Of a stretch of DNA of 64,000 nt, positions 23,460-36,679 are shown one piece after another (position 1 is the first letter of the stretch; every line of letters starts with the position of its first letter). The position numbers and the translations under genes were made by a program. The notes under the pieces were generated by a model. The model saw only the letters and a list, made by a program, of their open reading frames with translations, searched no databases and was not told the origin of the DNA. Source of the stretch: Stichopus chloronotus (taxonomy: Eukaryota > Echinodermata > Holothuroidea > Aspidochirotida > Stichopodidae); NCBI GenBank assembly GCA_021234535.1, contig CM037836.1, positions 22,868,769-22,932,768 of the forward strand, given 5' to 3'.

Positions 23460-26400
23460 CGGGAGTGTTGTCATCTCCCCACATTGATATAATGTTTCAC
23501 GTTTTTTCTTAAACCTTAACACCAAATGTAATACTTCTATACCTAGTGCAATCATAATGTGAGGTATGAGAGTTTTGCACCCTTCATACAGTCAGTACTT
23601 AACCTGACCACCCCTTGATTTCAAGGTCAAAATAAGTCAAAAATGAAGAAAACAAAAGACTCCTCAGCAATGTGAGGAGATGATGTCACTCCTGCTTGCT
23701 TCAAGTTCACAGTTGGTAGCAAAGGGGGTAACTTTGACAGATAATATCTCGAGAACCACACATGGAAACTGAATGGAAGTTTCACCAGAATGGTTAGATT
23801 AACTTACTATTAAACATGGTAAAGCTAAATTTGTGTCTAGACCATCCTTTTGATACGAACTACAGCAAGACCTGAAAACTGATTTTTTGGAAACTTGCTT
23901 TAGAACTCTGACACTGACTGCATCCACTCTATTTTCATCAGCAAATTTATAATAACAAGAATGTTTTGGCTAAACTTGTGAAATGACCTTTGACCAACAC
24001 AACTACATTTGCATACTCAACATCTAAACATTTGTACAAGATAGCCAATCAATGTCACTGTAATGAGAACTGGTGAGAAATCAGCCATGACGCTGAAGAA
24101 ATGAATGAACCAGGACAAACTTTGCACTGTACAGACTACAGTATTGTTTACACATCCAGAGAATATCAGTGTACTGTTACAAACTTAATTTAATCTGAAG
24201 ATTGTATATATGCTGAAATGTATCTTTTCCCACAAAAATAGGTGAAAGAATTAAATTGTGAGCTCAGATCCTTTTATGACATAAGGAGAGCAAATTTTCA
24301 TTATGGAAATTTAAATCATTCCTTTGGTGCTATAGCTGTAGGCTATTATACTCAGGAGACTGAGACAGCCACTCCCACACTTCCAATTAAAATCAATTTC
24401 CAAGGGGATAATTACCCCACAAATTTGCTTATGCTCACAGTACATTTAAAAAAAAAAATAATACAGATGGTATCACTTTCTTCGATGACGGAGAAAATTA
24501 CATTACAGGCACTGCAGCAGCCACTGGATCGACACTTGCAGAAATAAATGTCACTCGTGTGGCCTGAAATCCTATTCAAATAGCACTCCATGTAGAACTA
24601 ATTATACAACCGGTCTCTTAATTAGCAGTGCCATGAGTACTCTAAGCTGCCAAAAATTCCACTTTGACACTTCCCTTTTATATTGAGAGTCTACAGCGAG
24701 CACTTTGCCAACTCAAATGATTCAAATTTTCATTTTGGAACTTCCAAACAGTAATTTTGTTAACATATTCCAGAATGCTGTCAAGGGCTTGACTATGATG
24801 AGTAGTATATCACATTCAATTATTCTGTTGCAATATTATGAGCGTAACACGTATGAGGTTGACTATTTATCGTCCGTAAACACCTGATTTGTTACAAGTT
24901 AATTCTCTGATGAGAAAAGGAAAGAAGCGACAAATAGTTAACAAGATGTCTTGAAATTAATGATGAACATATTTTGTTCCAGATAATCCTTCTCAAAGCC
25001 ATTACACATATACTCAGATTACTACTAGTAGTTAAAGTTGGTGTGCACATATACACCCAGTTAAGCCTACATGAAAAACAATTTGGATATACAAGACATC
25101 TCTGGATATCCATGAAAATCCTGTTAGCCCATTCCACATCTGCAGATTACTGCCAAATCCTGAGTTGGATGATCCACCTCACACATTAGTGCCGGAAGTG
25201 TGGAAATACAGTATATCTAACGACTAGGTTTGTTTGCCTCTAGACATCTGTGAATATCCATTTATATCCTGTGTGCCAATATACCACAGCACACTATAAT
25301 GAGGCCGGACATGAAAATGTTTGGCTTCTCAATTAGAGATACCCAGAAATAACTTTTCCTTGATTTACGAGAATCTACCCTAGTTATTTTCACACAGGAG
25401 GTACAGCAAACTACAACAGTGAGAGCTGTTATGTAGTAAATCCTTTTGTAAATCACTATTATAGTGCACAATAGAGATAAAGTGTGTAAGTCAAAATAAT
25501 ACCACAGATCCGTGTGACAGGAAATGTGATAGTCCTAGTGAGTCGCCATGCAGTTTGATCCAAAGATGATTGTCTTTTTCAGACAGCAAACAAAAATCCA
25601 CTTTTACGATCAAACTGTATCCAGCCCCATTTTACTGCACGAAGAAAATGAAGTTAGTCCTGAGCAACATTTGAAACAGCTGATAGTGCATCTCGAGAGG
25701 CAACCATTCTTGTACTTGCGATGCACTTGTGAAAAGGCATATATAGGGGACTGCCGTGAACCAGTTGCCAAATTATGAAAAAGAAAAAAAATGCAATAGA
25801 ATGAAGTAACAACACACTCCATGGCATTGTTGGAAATGGACAATTTTTCAGCAATTAATCCCAAAAAATGAACGCAACTTAAAAGCTACGATCTAGCTGT
25901 ACTTCCATAATAATCACAGACCAGGAGTCACAGAGCTCTCCCCAAAAACATTTTGAAAACTAGAACTGCATTTGCCCACAAATACGCAGAATTGTAGTGT
26001 GTGATAGGCTAAGTCCTTGTTGTTGGGAGTAAGCCAGTCTCTATGGATCCACGCCTCATAGGAATTAGCATTTTTGGGGTAAGGCAGTGCCGTTTCCTGT
26101 CGACCCCTTTCCCAATCCATTCTTTTTTACATTTCACGCTGGACGAAACAAAAATTACATTGGATCTCTCTCATAATGTTGTAAAGTTGCCGACGCTTAT
26201 CGTTACTATATACCGTATGTCGTACAAGCCTGTACTGCTCTGAGTACTCTAGTACTAGCTGTATATATGTCAAAACTGTCTTTCTGTTTCACCACTGAAA
26301 TAGAACATGAGAGCAGTACATGATTCTGTAGAAGGACGTCATGTTGTAACCACTAAAACGCAGTGAAGCAGCACACGATTCTGTGACATCATATTTAAAC

Positions 26401-26700
26401 ACAATGGCGCTGTATTGTACACCAATTTGGAAACAACATTGATACTCTACGTTTATCACCTCATTGGAAAAAGGCCGAACCACATTTCATCACGTTTTCT
26501 GGAAATTTATCCGCAGGGCTCTCTCACCACTTTAACCCCTTAAATCGTTCTTGTAGTCGTGACATTTGCTTTTTCTTAGTAGATTTTGGTTTGAAGACGG
26601 CCATAGCTCGTACTTACTGCTACTACTAAAAGGTCGCCGATGCATATTTGTATGAACTAAGTTACATTACGCGCAGGTGAGGTGTTATGAGCCATACAAG
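23460..26700. other. Non-coding stretch, no gene seen
   Basis: AT-rich sequence with weak open frames (for instance 24242-24547 and 25548-25778) but no matching splice-site pairs of quality. Confidence 0.4.
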
Positions 26701-26741
26701 GCTCAACAAAAGAAATTGCTGTTCGACCAGTAATGACAAGA

Positions 26742-26762
26742 TTGTAGTGCGGCGCACTACAA
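26742..26762. repeat. 21-bp palindrome with 1-nt centre
   Basis: TTGTAGTGCG and CGCACTACAA flank a single G. Perfect arms of 10 bp. Confidence 0.7.
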
Positions 26763-26969
26763 TAACTAATGAGTTTTCATTGGAAGACAAAACTGCTCCA
26801 CCAAAATGAAAAAAAATTAATGCATGCAGAATTTAGTGTATAGCACTTCTTGCCTACACCAAAATGTTTCACTAGTTATAATGCTGGTCATGAGCAGCCA
26901 AATACTGCACCCCTGCAACTTTTATCTCTTGTGTGTACATGCACTGATTTCATAGGCTCATGGAAACAT

Positions 26970-26998
26970 GGAAGTACTACCTCTGAGGTAGTACTTCC
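26970..26998. repeat. 29-bp palindrome with 1-nt centre
   Basis: GGAAGTACTACCTC and GAGGTAGTACTTCC flank a single T. Perfect arms of 14 bp. Confidence 0.75.
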
Positions 26999-27087
26999 TT
27001 GATGCAAAGAAGCAAATTTAGTCACAGCTTATAGAGGCCATGACGCTTTGACTAACACTCAATAGCAAGCGGTTTTTCTACATAATA

Positions 27088-27115
27088 ATGTATATCATGT
27101 TTAAATGATATACAT
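27088..27115. repeat. Hairpin with 11-bp arms
   Basis: ATGTATATCAT and ATGATATACAT are separated by GTTTAA. It is the third short palindrome in 375 bp. Confidence 0.6.
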
Positions 27116-27922
27116 ACAGTATCACACGTACAGTAGTATTCCAGTTGATTGACACACAGTCACAATACTTTGATACCTTAATGGCACCATACTATGCTCA
27201 TTTCTCTGTTGGACAAAGAATAAGGACTCACCCACATCAACATCATGGAGTTCAAAAACGCCTTAGATATCTTGCCCTTTCCAGCATTCCACACCAATTA
27301 TAATCTGTGTTTTGTGCAAGTCACAAATTTCATGCAGGTACAGTAACATGCACTAAATCATTGGACTAAATCCACACTTGATATCAACACAAATATACCT
27401 TTAAATAATCTCTGGTATATATTCTACAGGGAATGCGAGAATTTGTGACATCATTAATGCGTCGTCAATTTTCAAGAGTAAAACAACATTTAATTTACAT
27501 GACCGTTCTCACTATACTTCACGTACAGTTTAATAATCAGAATGCACAAATGCAATTTGTTCATGATACTATACCATGAGGATGTGTCACAGGTTTGGTC
27601 TCTGTAAATATTAGCTCAGTAATGTATCATGTCTTCAGTTACACAATGATATCTGTTGACTTATGTTGATGACTGACTTGAATCATGTACTCAACATGCA
27701 CACCAGCTTAAGGGGATGTGTCGAGAGAGCGTTGTCTCGAGAGATTCCAGATGTACATCATGGTTTTGGTTTTGTTCACAAATTGATTCTTGTTGAGCAA
27801 AATGGCTTTCATGATAAAAGAGACTAATAAAAGAGACTTTTTCACTCAGCGATGTTCACCATTGCCCCTCCCCCAAATAATCACATAGGGACAAGCGTCC
27901 CTTCTTGCGATATCACTGCGTT

Positions 27923-28262
27923 CCCCAAAACTTCTTGACTTGGGAATTAACTAGCGATATACTCACCTCATGTAACCTCTGCAATTACCATATTGACTAT
28001 TGGGTGTAGCATCTGCCAATCGTGCGTGTGCATATACCTGGCCACCATCCTTCCACAATTGCCAGCCTTTTGGTCTCGCGGCAAAGTTTCCTGCAATCGT
28101 TTGCAACTGCCTAGCATCTGGCAATTGTGTAAGTGCATATCTGGCCACCGTCCTTCCACAATTGCCAGCCTTTTGGTCTCGTGGCAAAGTTTCCTGCAAT
28201 CATTTGCAACTGCCTTAATCAGAATCTTTTTGCATCCCTTCCATGATTTCTTGCACGTATTG
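27923..28262 (+). repeat. Family A dispersed repeat, copy 3, with internal 105-bp duplication
   Basis: The standard 5' part (TTCCCCAAAACTTCTTGACT) leads into two tandem units, about 28008-28112 and 28113-28216. Each holds GGCCACC, TTCCACAATTGCCAGCC, TTTTGGTCTCG and GGCAAAGTTTCCTGCAATC. The units differ at few positions, so the duplication is younger than the family. Open frames on both strands come from the repeat. Confidence 0.85.
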
Positions 28263-29758
28263 CTTGGATCCATCCTTTGCCTCCTCTACCAGGACCCATT
28301 TGGATGAGTGTCCTTTCATTTTCCAAGTTTTTCACGAATGTTGTTTTCTTACACCTGTGTGTGTTTATTGCCTATTCCCTAATGCTGGTTGTGTACTAAG
28401 TAGCTTAGTTGTCATTGCATACATGTAACGTTGTTTCTTAGGCTAATTTCTGTTGTACAGTTTTTCAAGAATGCATGAGATGAGGGAGAACATGCTGTGA
28501 ATACAAGGATTTTACCTGTGAACCCTGTTGACCTCACATGACCTTGGACCTGCACCATTAACAGTGGGGCTCTTTTACTGAAATGTGATACACTTACACA
28601 CAAATATGACATCGGTTCAAGTTTCCCCTGGTCACATATCATTTTATTCATTTTTCTATCCTCTTACTCATTCCATGTTTCTGGGTGGGACATTTGGTTT
28701 TTTTCACAGTATAGACAGTAGAAAGAAAAGAAGAATGATGGGGGAGTGGGTAATGGGAGGAGACTTGCGACCTGCGCTGCCTGTCACGAGATTCACAGGT
28801 GGCAATGTGGATCCTTGATTCCAAAAAGGCTGGCCTCACCCTCACATAGAACATTCACAGTTGGGCCATGAACCACCCATGATCGATGGTCCTGTGAGTA
28901 TAGTTCAATGACTACAATATCAGCTCCATTGCTAATTGAGCGATGCAAGATTCACTCGATCTCCAAAGGTGTAAATTTGATATTCCCAAGTCACGTGTTC
29001 GTATTACGTCGAGATGTCTTTTACAAGTGTCCGGGATAAGTTTTCTTCTTTTGTCGGTCCATTCTAGAACACATATACTAGACTGTTTAAAGATCTCTTT
29101 GGGGAGAATCTATAGTTTACATGAAACTTAAAAGGACATGTTCACAGACAAAATCATACGAATGTATGTAACAATGGCCTGAAGTACTGTTCCACTTAGG
29201 TCGTTGCCCAGGAGCCGCATCGATTTTGTCTCCGAGAAGCCTTTCAACTATCGAAGAGATTTTTATAAGACCTGTGAATTAATATGTCTTCAAGACCGAG
29301 CGGATACTAATAGAAAGACAATACAGGGGACTGCTCCTCACTCGAGCACTTGAGTTCTACAAAATCTCTTGAAGTGCATAATGCATCCGAAGTAACATTA
29401 GTCATGCAGTTATTAGTGCATGCACAGTTCAGGCCACTTTGGCTTCAAACTGCATATTGCTGTATTGGAACATCACTGACGCACCTCTGACGGTACGGCA
29501 GACTCGAATGTTTTGGGCAAATCACAATGAAAATGCACAAAAACGACGAAGTGTGGCAGTTTAGTTTTCAGAGCCTGATGGATGTTGTGAGAATGACTTC
29601 ACTTGTTTTGAAGACACACAAGACTAATTGCTAAACTACTATGTGAATTTGTATGAAACAGACTGACTGTACTCATGGTTGAGTGAGTCGTTTGCAGAAA
29701 ATTTGACTACGTGGCATGTGATGGCTGTCTTCAATATTCAGAGAAACTGTTTAGTTAC

Positions 29759-29818
29759 CTTCAGTGTTATAAATCCTTCTCTGACCTGTCCCACCATCTA
29801 CACCATCATCTATCCTCC
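29759..29818 (-). CDS. Candidate 60-nt exon, gene unknown
   Basis: On the minus strand an acceptor ending TTTGCATTTAG and a donor GAAG|GTAACT enclose a frame with phase 1 on both sides. The peptide is RIDDGVDGGTGQRRIYNTE, glycine- and charge-rich like a surface loop. The piece is short and the acceptor only fair. A pyrimidine-rich microsatellite follows at 29884, on the upstream (5') side of the exon. Confidence 0.28.
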
Positions 29819-29883
29819 CTAAATGCAAACTCAGTAACATACTAATGTCCTAAAATCATCTACAGTAAAAATTCCAATGCTAA

Positions 29884-30035
29884 CACCCCTCCCCCTCTCT
29901 CTCCCTCTCTCCTCTCTCCCTCTCCCCCCTCTCCTCCTCTCCCACACTCTCCCCTCTCTCCCTTGCTCTCCCTTCTCTCTCCCTATCTCCCCCTCTCTCT
30001 CCCCTCTCTTCCTCCTCTCCACCTCTCCCTCCCAG
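29884..30035. repeat. CT-rich polypyrimidine microsatellite
   Basis: About 150 bp of CTCTCC/CCCTCT sequence is almost wholly pyrimidine on the + strand. The Arg/Glu/Gly-rich frames on the minus strand are translations of this repeat. Confidence 0.9.
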
Positions 30036-30779
30036 TTTCACTCTGCTTAATCCTAATGAATGCAGAGAATTACAGTTCTTTTGAGTGGATTTTGCATCCA
30101 TCACTGCCTGCATTTTATAATGCTCAACCATTCTGAAGTCACAATATCTACCACCAAGAGAAACCGTTCATGGTAATCATGCAGCCCTCATCCTCCAAAC
30201 AAACAAGTTTAAGGGTAATGGAAAATCAATTCAACGTGCATGTTCATATATATGCATTCTTCTGTATTATAAGGTAGCCATCGACTGCGCGGGCCAGTCA
30301 AACATGCCTCTAGCCTAACATTCACAAATCACAACTTTTGAGAGCATAGGTTAGGCAGATTGAAATAGTGCAGCACGCCACCATTTTTTTGTCATTTCCA
30401 CACTAAATCAACGGCAGGCGCACTCGACGGGCACCTTCAGGGAAAATTGATTTTGTTTGGATTGTCGTAAAGCATGCAAGATAATTTTACCTTTGGTGAC
30501 ACACTTTTTCGCTGTGATGAATACACATTAATTGGAGACAATACTGATTCACAAGAAAACATTCTGACATTGTAGGTGGAACTGTCACAAATTTGGAAAG
30601 ATAACTAAATTCCTCCATAGCGCCTTCGATGTTCACCGCATTATACATGTGTCTGAATATTTGGCTATGTAAACCTTAACCAGTTACCTGATTAAAACGT
30701 ACATCCGTCCTGGCTTAACTGCACACTACTGTACCGTGTAAGATGGATATATACATCCTGTAATTGCACAAAACTATGT

Positions 30780-31011
30780 CACACAATGCCTAGCTAATCA
30801 ACCATACAGCTTTGAACGATCATTCGCTGTGGACAGTGAACATTGTAACCCTATACCTGTTACCCTGTTCGCTTTTTGCCACCGGACGTAGTATATTCGT
30901 CATCAAATTGCACATTGATCATCTACAGAAGAACCCGAAAGTATTTTTGAGCTCGCTGCGTTGGTTGAACTTCCCTCCGCAAAGGACCTCCTGGCACAAT
31001 TTTTTTTTCTG
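30780..31011 (+). other. Open frame with CpG-containing codons, uncertain
   Basis: After an AG at about 30808 (ATCAACCATACAG) the frame LNDHSLWTVNIVTLYLLP and onward is open for about 66 codons to a stop at 31010. It includes a hydrophobic stretch and then KLHIDHLQKNPKVF. CpG is locally more frequent than in the flanks. No good donor was found, so it would have to be a terminal exon. Weak candidate. Confidence 0.15.
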
Positions 31012-31019
31012 ATTTCAAT

Positions 31020-33640
31020 ATTGCAATGACCCCTCTATTTAAAAAAGCAGTATTTTCGACCTAAGAAGCTTTGCAGGGTTTATTTGACTATAATTTTGAG
31101 TCCAACAGTGACTCAGAAAATGAGGAAGAGCAGGATTTTTGAGTAAGAGTTGTGATTTAGGAAAAACACACCTATGAATAAGATAAAAACACTGTCTTTG
31201 GTATGTATTTGCTTCAACAGAGGAGAAAAATAATGTGATGACCCGTTTTTATGGTAAACATTTACAGTGTATATTTTTCTTGTGTTAAGTTGAGATTTAT
31301 GGAAAAGACATTTTTGCTAAAATTAATACTCAGCAGGATGTAAGTTACGATATAAGTGGTTACACGAGGCATCACTGACATGCAGTAGGTCTGGAGTGCA
31401 ATAAGGCCAGCAGCGAGGTAACAATTACAAAATTAGAATTAACCATGGCAGTTTCTGAAACAAATAAACAAAAGTCAGAGAAACATTGAGTTTACTTCGT
31501 GCCACAGAACTTTCAGTGAGCTTGCTGTGCACTAACGCCATGACGTAACCATCCAGCAGGATTTATTTACTGTTCCCAGAACAAATCCGAGTCACAAACA
31601 GATTTGCAGAGAGTTACTTTTAAGTAATAACATAGAAGTGAAGGAAAATAATAAAATCAAGATAACTTTTATAAGCTTGCACATATATGGCTTTCAATAT
31701 TCATGGACATTAAAAGTTGACAGAATGACCTGTGAGGCTGCTCTGACCTGATGAAAATTTAGCTAATTTACACCTCAATGGTCAAGATATGAATATTTGA
31801 CAGTCACTCTGCCAGCCCAAGCCATTATTTAGTACATGAAAGGTTATGAATCAAATGCCTTATAGTATATCAGACAAACAAGAATTGACTGTAGAATGAT
31901 CAGTGTGTAATGTTATTCACTGCTGCACATACATTTTTTTAATAAATACAAGGCCGAATTCTGGTGCAAATTATTATAGAGGGGGCTATTTGCCTTTACC
32001 ACATGGAACATTTACAAAGCTGCTAAACTTAACCCTGTATGTGCACTGCATGCATTGCTCAAATTGCTCACTAACAATCAAATTTGACACAGAATGACAG
32101 ATCATTCAAACTAAGGAAGGACAAAAGCCTTCTTCTCAAGAAATGAAGTCTCTCACTGACAGAAACTGATATTACAGTATTTGTTACTCAAAAACGATTT
32201 GTCCACCAAAACTTTTAAACTTCATATGATGCCACGGGGGCATTTTCCATACCTTAATTATCTATATGCATAATGTTGTGACGATCTGTTGCTTGATGAG
32301 CTTGAATGGTTCCACATTGATAAATTAAAAGCTATTTTCTATGTATGCCATGTTGCTGCATTGTATATGCCCATTTTCCATTAAGAAAGAGTTGCTAATA
32401 ATGAGTTACACATCTGACCAGAAATATATAATATGTGGTACTGTTAAACTGATCTTCTCACCCATGTGGTAAAATCATCATACCATGAGTTTTTTTCAAT
32501 GATATATCAAGGTCTTGCTCAGTGCCACGTCAAGTTTTCGTTCCATGAAGAGGGGACAAAGGTATGAAAATTTTCCAAAATTTTTTCAAGGTCACGTGGA
32601 TCTAGTAGGGGGGGGGGAAGGGGGCATAAGGTGCTTCCAAGACACATGATTGTGATTTCTGGCATGACGGAACTGATGACTCATTGCCCTAGATAAGAAT
32701 AATTCAATGAATAACATTTTGTCCTATCTGTTGAGGCACTTTCTGACAGCATTTATCATTGATAATGTAGATCATTTTGTCCCACAAACCTGTTACTGAT
32801 GACATACCAGGTTGAAGAAAGTGCAGAAAAATTATTTCAGATGTGTACTGCAACTACCTACCCTCCTTTTCAAGTGAGTACCTGTTGTTTCAGCTGCTTA
32901 ATCATGATTATTGATGAGGCTATAGGGTCAGATATCTATCAAATTATTAATTGCAGAATTGCCTATGATCATTTCACCTAATTGTAGAATTTCAATGATA
33001 CATATTTCCAACAAAAAAAATCAATGTCACTTTCTTAATGCAACAATATCATGCTGCATGATTATGAAATTGATCGCTGAGTACTTCTGAGTTGTCAGTA
33101 ATATTAGAATCCCAAGGTACAGTTTATCTGTAAATTACACTACTTGGCTATACTATCATGTCAATGCATCCAATTAACATGACTGACATACAAAGCAGTC
33201 AATAAATATAGATTATATTCTTCTCATTCACAAATTTATCAAAGACATGCAGTTTTCATAGACATTTGCAAACCATTGGCTAAGTTTTAAGGTGTAATTG
33301 ATGAGGCAAGACATATATCCACAAGAAGTGGTATCATAACACTGTTAGTGATATTGAGATGTCTTTCAACTGCTGAATGTTCTGTCTTGGAAAGTTTTGA
33401 CACTACTTTCCTTCACTGCAACAAGCCTCCATTTCAGTGGCCACTTTCCATCAGGAAACTGATCTTAATTCACTTGCCATTTCTTTGCCCACTTTATTGA
33501 GATGAACATACTGTATTCCTCGAGTTTCAACACTTGTCCATCTAGCGACTCAATTTCCCAAACTTGGTTCAGAAGCTATAAATGTACGGTGACAATATCC
33601 CCACGACAAAAAGAAAAAGGAATGAAGATAAAAATTTCTA
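31020..33640. other. Non-coding stretch
   Basis: Besides the family C copy I see no gene. Two tiny acceptor-donor pairs (39 nt ending at 32567 and 33 nt ending at 32874) were judged too short to call. A G10 run lies at 32608-32617. Confidence 0.4.
32087..32275 (-). repeat. Family C dispersed repeat, reverse copy
   Basis: Contains CCTTCTTCTCAAGAAATGAA, ACTGACAGAAACTGA, TTTGTTACTCAAAAACGATT and CATTTTCCATACC, in family C order and in reverse orientation. Confidence 0.6.
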
Positions 33641-33707
33641 GTGATTATCAAACACTGGATGACCACAACTGGTGAGGGAGGGTGAGGGAGACTGAGGGCA
33701 CACTCAC

Positions 33708-33796
33708 GATTTTCACACCTGTGAGTGCTTTCAGTTCAATTTGCTGCAATGCACATGACCAAAGGTGTGAGGGGCCAATGCTCCCGGCAACAACCG
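33708..33796 (-). CDS. Candidate 89-nt exon, gene unknown
   Basis: On the minus strand the acceptor TGCCTTGCTCCACAG and the strong donor AAAATC|GTGAGTG enclose 29 codons after a two-base split codon (phase 1 in, phase 0 out). The peptide contains VVAGSIGPSHLWSCALQQ and IELKALTGVKI. The block is richer in G+C than its flanks. An inner AG (TGTGCATTGCAG) would give a 36-nt alternative exon in the same frame. No family recognised. Confidence 0.3.
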
Positions 33797-34857
33797 CTGT
33801 GGAGCAAGGCATTGTGCATGACGGTGGCTTCAAAACACGAAGAAGTAAAAAATAAGTCCCTGTAGAAAACTTTCTGGAGCATTTGGAAATCATTTGATCA
33901 CATATTTAAAACATTTATATTTTATGACTCCAACAGTATGGCATGCCTAGAATGACATAAGCCTTGAAATTGCCATATAAATCAGGACCTGTCAGTTTTT
34001 CATGCTCTGATTGGGCGAGACTGAAATTCTGGGAACTGTCGATGAGATGTTGCATTGTCCGATAAGATCATAAGAAACTGACGGATGCTGATTTAAAGAG
34101 GCACATGTCAATTTAATTCAGTTTCTTCTGATAAGGACATCACATGTAAATACTAACCGATGAAGGCACATGAAAAAAACTGGCAGATGATACGCTTTTT
34201 GAAAATACGAAAATTTCATCCAATTGGATCACATGAAACAGACAAATGCCAATTTAAATTGATGTATGTCAATTCAGAACTTATGGCATGCTCGGCGTGC
34301 CACAGACTCTCAGCATGCCACATGCAAGTCACTTTAAGGTAGAATTAAAGTTAATCGATGCAGCTGTATAAGATTGTCATTTCTGTTAAGTTGTCTGCAA
34401 TTCACCAAATCCAAGTGAACAGGGTTACATTACATATCGCCCAAATACGCATGAATTTACTTTGACTGACATTCCAGACGACCAACGTCTATAAATCCAC
34501 ACTTAATTACAGGGACATTGTCAACGTGCGAAACATCCCACCCCAATTTTTCATACAATTAGTAAATTCCAAACTCCACGATGACGGACACTCGAATGGC
34601 TGTCAGCAAATATTTCACCCCCTAATGAATTCCTCCCTTACATTTGGCATACCAGCCTAGATAAACATTCAGAACATACTGTACACAAGGACAACAACCT
34701 TACACAAACACAGCAGTAAATTTATGAACGAAATACCTGTAGCTGTGACGTTTACCCAGAATTGCTTTACTTGTATCATGATGCAAAAAGTACTCTTCTG
34801 TAAAAGCAGCACTGCTGACCTGCACGTCTTCAATACTTTTTTTTTTTTTTCCGCCAG

Positions 34858-34995
34858 GAACTTGTGCGTTGCCAGCAGATGTCTGATCGCACGAAATAAT
34901 CATGCTGCAAGTTTTACTGATATACCTTACATTTTCTTACCAATTCAAACAACTACTGGCAAAATGTTTAACAGCATGAGTACTGTGAGCAAGGG
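34858..34995 (+). CDS. Candidate 138-nt exon, gene unknown
   Basis: The acceptor lies behind a T13 tract (CAATACTTTTT to CCGCCAG, ending 34857) and the donor is AAGGG|GTAAGTAT. The enclosed frame is phase 2 on both sides and reads NLCVASRCLIARNNHAASF, then PYIFLPIQTTTGKMF. Splice signals are strong but the peptide is not especially protein-like. Phase 2 matches 41356-41478. A T-run next to a chance donor could mimic an exon. Confidence 0.28.
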
Positions 34996-35224
34996 GTAAG
35001 TATATACGTCTACTCTAAGCTGTGAATCACCAGACTCTATGCGTACTAGGATGCCGTGATCACATGACCCAAGTCGTTAAAGGCTTTTAACTAAGTCAGT
35101 GTAATTACGACATTTAACAATTCACACAGTAGCAGCAAAATGTACTTGCATTCGTATGTCACAGCAATCTAGAAAAGACAAAAGGCTTCCAATTAACATT
35201 ATGGGAAATACCCAATCTTTGATG

Positions 35225-35440
35225 TGATGTGTCATAAGAATTTTTGAAAGTATTGGTGAAAATATTATTCTCCAGCAAACGAATAACTGAATTTCTATCT
35301 GTGAGAAAAAAAAAGTTTCTTGAAAAGAAGGTCTTCCTCCTTCCTTACTTTGAAAAATTTTAATTCTGCATCCATAACTATTGGTTGTTAAAATATTTAT
35401 CCTGTAAAAAAACGCCTTATTGCCCTTAAGCTCGGTGATG
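35225..35440 (+). repeat. Family C dispersed repeat, forward copy
   Basis: ATAACTGAATTTCTATCTGT, TTTCTTGAAAAGAAGG and TTCCTTACTTTGAA align with 49715-49965 and 50888-51125. Confidence 0.65.
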
Positions 35441-36679
35441 TCATTTTTACATTGTCCTAATGCTTTGACTTCCGCTGATCTCGAGTGAGGTTGGAAACTG
35501 CAGGGGACATCAACTTTCTACACTATCCATTCACATTAGAGAAATTTGAAAATCAGGCATCTGCCCAACACCTGAATTATTGTTTATAAGCCAAGTTGTA
35601 CATTGAGCAAACTCACACAATCACCATTCATCACCTTGATCCAGACCGGCTAGCTTGGGCGAAAGAACCAAACACAGAGATGGACAGGAATAATCACTGC
35701 TGCCCGCAACCTCTGGTACACCAGGTTATTGCTCTCAAATTGCCACGATCAATACTTAATGACTCTACTGGACGCTTGCCACCTGAGCCAGAGAGATGGA
35801 CGAAAATCAACTCCAAAGTGACGTTTTTAGAGCACAAATTGATCATTTCCAAGCTTTCTAGAAAACATTTGGAAAACTGAATGCACATGATAACAGTTAC
35901 TTTCTTTCTACATCCCAAGGGCTCTGAAAATTAATGGCACCATAAATTGCCTTCAAAAACGCTTTAGAAAACAAGCTGACAGAAAATTTTGGAAAATGTC
36001 AAGTGATCTGCACAATCGCCTTATTTTTCTTTCTGTCTTGTTTCTCTGCATCTAATAGATGGAAGTTCCCTCATGTTTTTGTCGATCAACTGCTAAAGTA
36101 AAGGCACAGATTCAACTTATGCAGCTGCTGGTAAAACAAATAAAAAGCTGAGATAATTTTTTTTTGGCTGCAGGAGATTTGCATTTACAGATATCACGGG
36201 CTCTGCAATTCACCTTTTCTTCCTGAAAAACTTGAACTTGAGAACAACAAGTTTATGAATTACTCTGAAACAGAGTTCCAAAATGCAAACGGACAGGTTA
36301 AGTGGCCTTCAGTGAACTCCAAGAGCACAGTCAGCTTTTGTAAATTGAAATATGAGAGCAAAGTATTCAATTAAAGCAAAGCCAGTGAAGAGGGGTTGTA
36401 GGGAGGTGCATGGTCATCAGGTGGAGACCTAAAACATATGCCTACCAGTCATGACCTTCAGATAGCAATTAGCAAAATTCACCTGATCAAGTCACAGCAC
36501 AGAAGTTGGAAACTGCCTCAAAAGTTAGGCAATTACTCACAAACAGCAATGGCAAGGTAAAACTCCTGTAGTCCAACTTGTCTTGTAGATGTGAAACATG
36601 AAGAAAAAGTTCTAGAGATGCTGTACAATTGAGGCAAAACAGAGTAATCTAATGTCCTTCTCTCACTATTTTGTGACAG

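Noticed and set aside
26985..26994. Exact match to the 5' end of let-7 (TGAGGTAGTA at 26984-26993) within a hairpin
   Set aside because: The palindrome is only 29 bp with a 1-nt centre; a let-7 precursor needs a longer hairpin with the mature tail and star arm, neither of which is present.
27233..27320. Minus-strand piece ending in a strong GTGAGT donor (IIIGVECWKGQDI)
   Set aside because: After the only good acceptor all three frames meet a stop before the donor.
29831..30131. Arg/Glu/Gly-rich minus-strand frames
   Set aside because: Translation of a CT microsatellite.
32842..32876. 33-nt micro-exon between TTATTTCAG and GTGAGTA
   Set aside because: Too short, weak pyrimidine tract, no neighbouring exon with matching phase.
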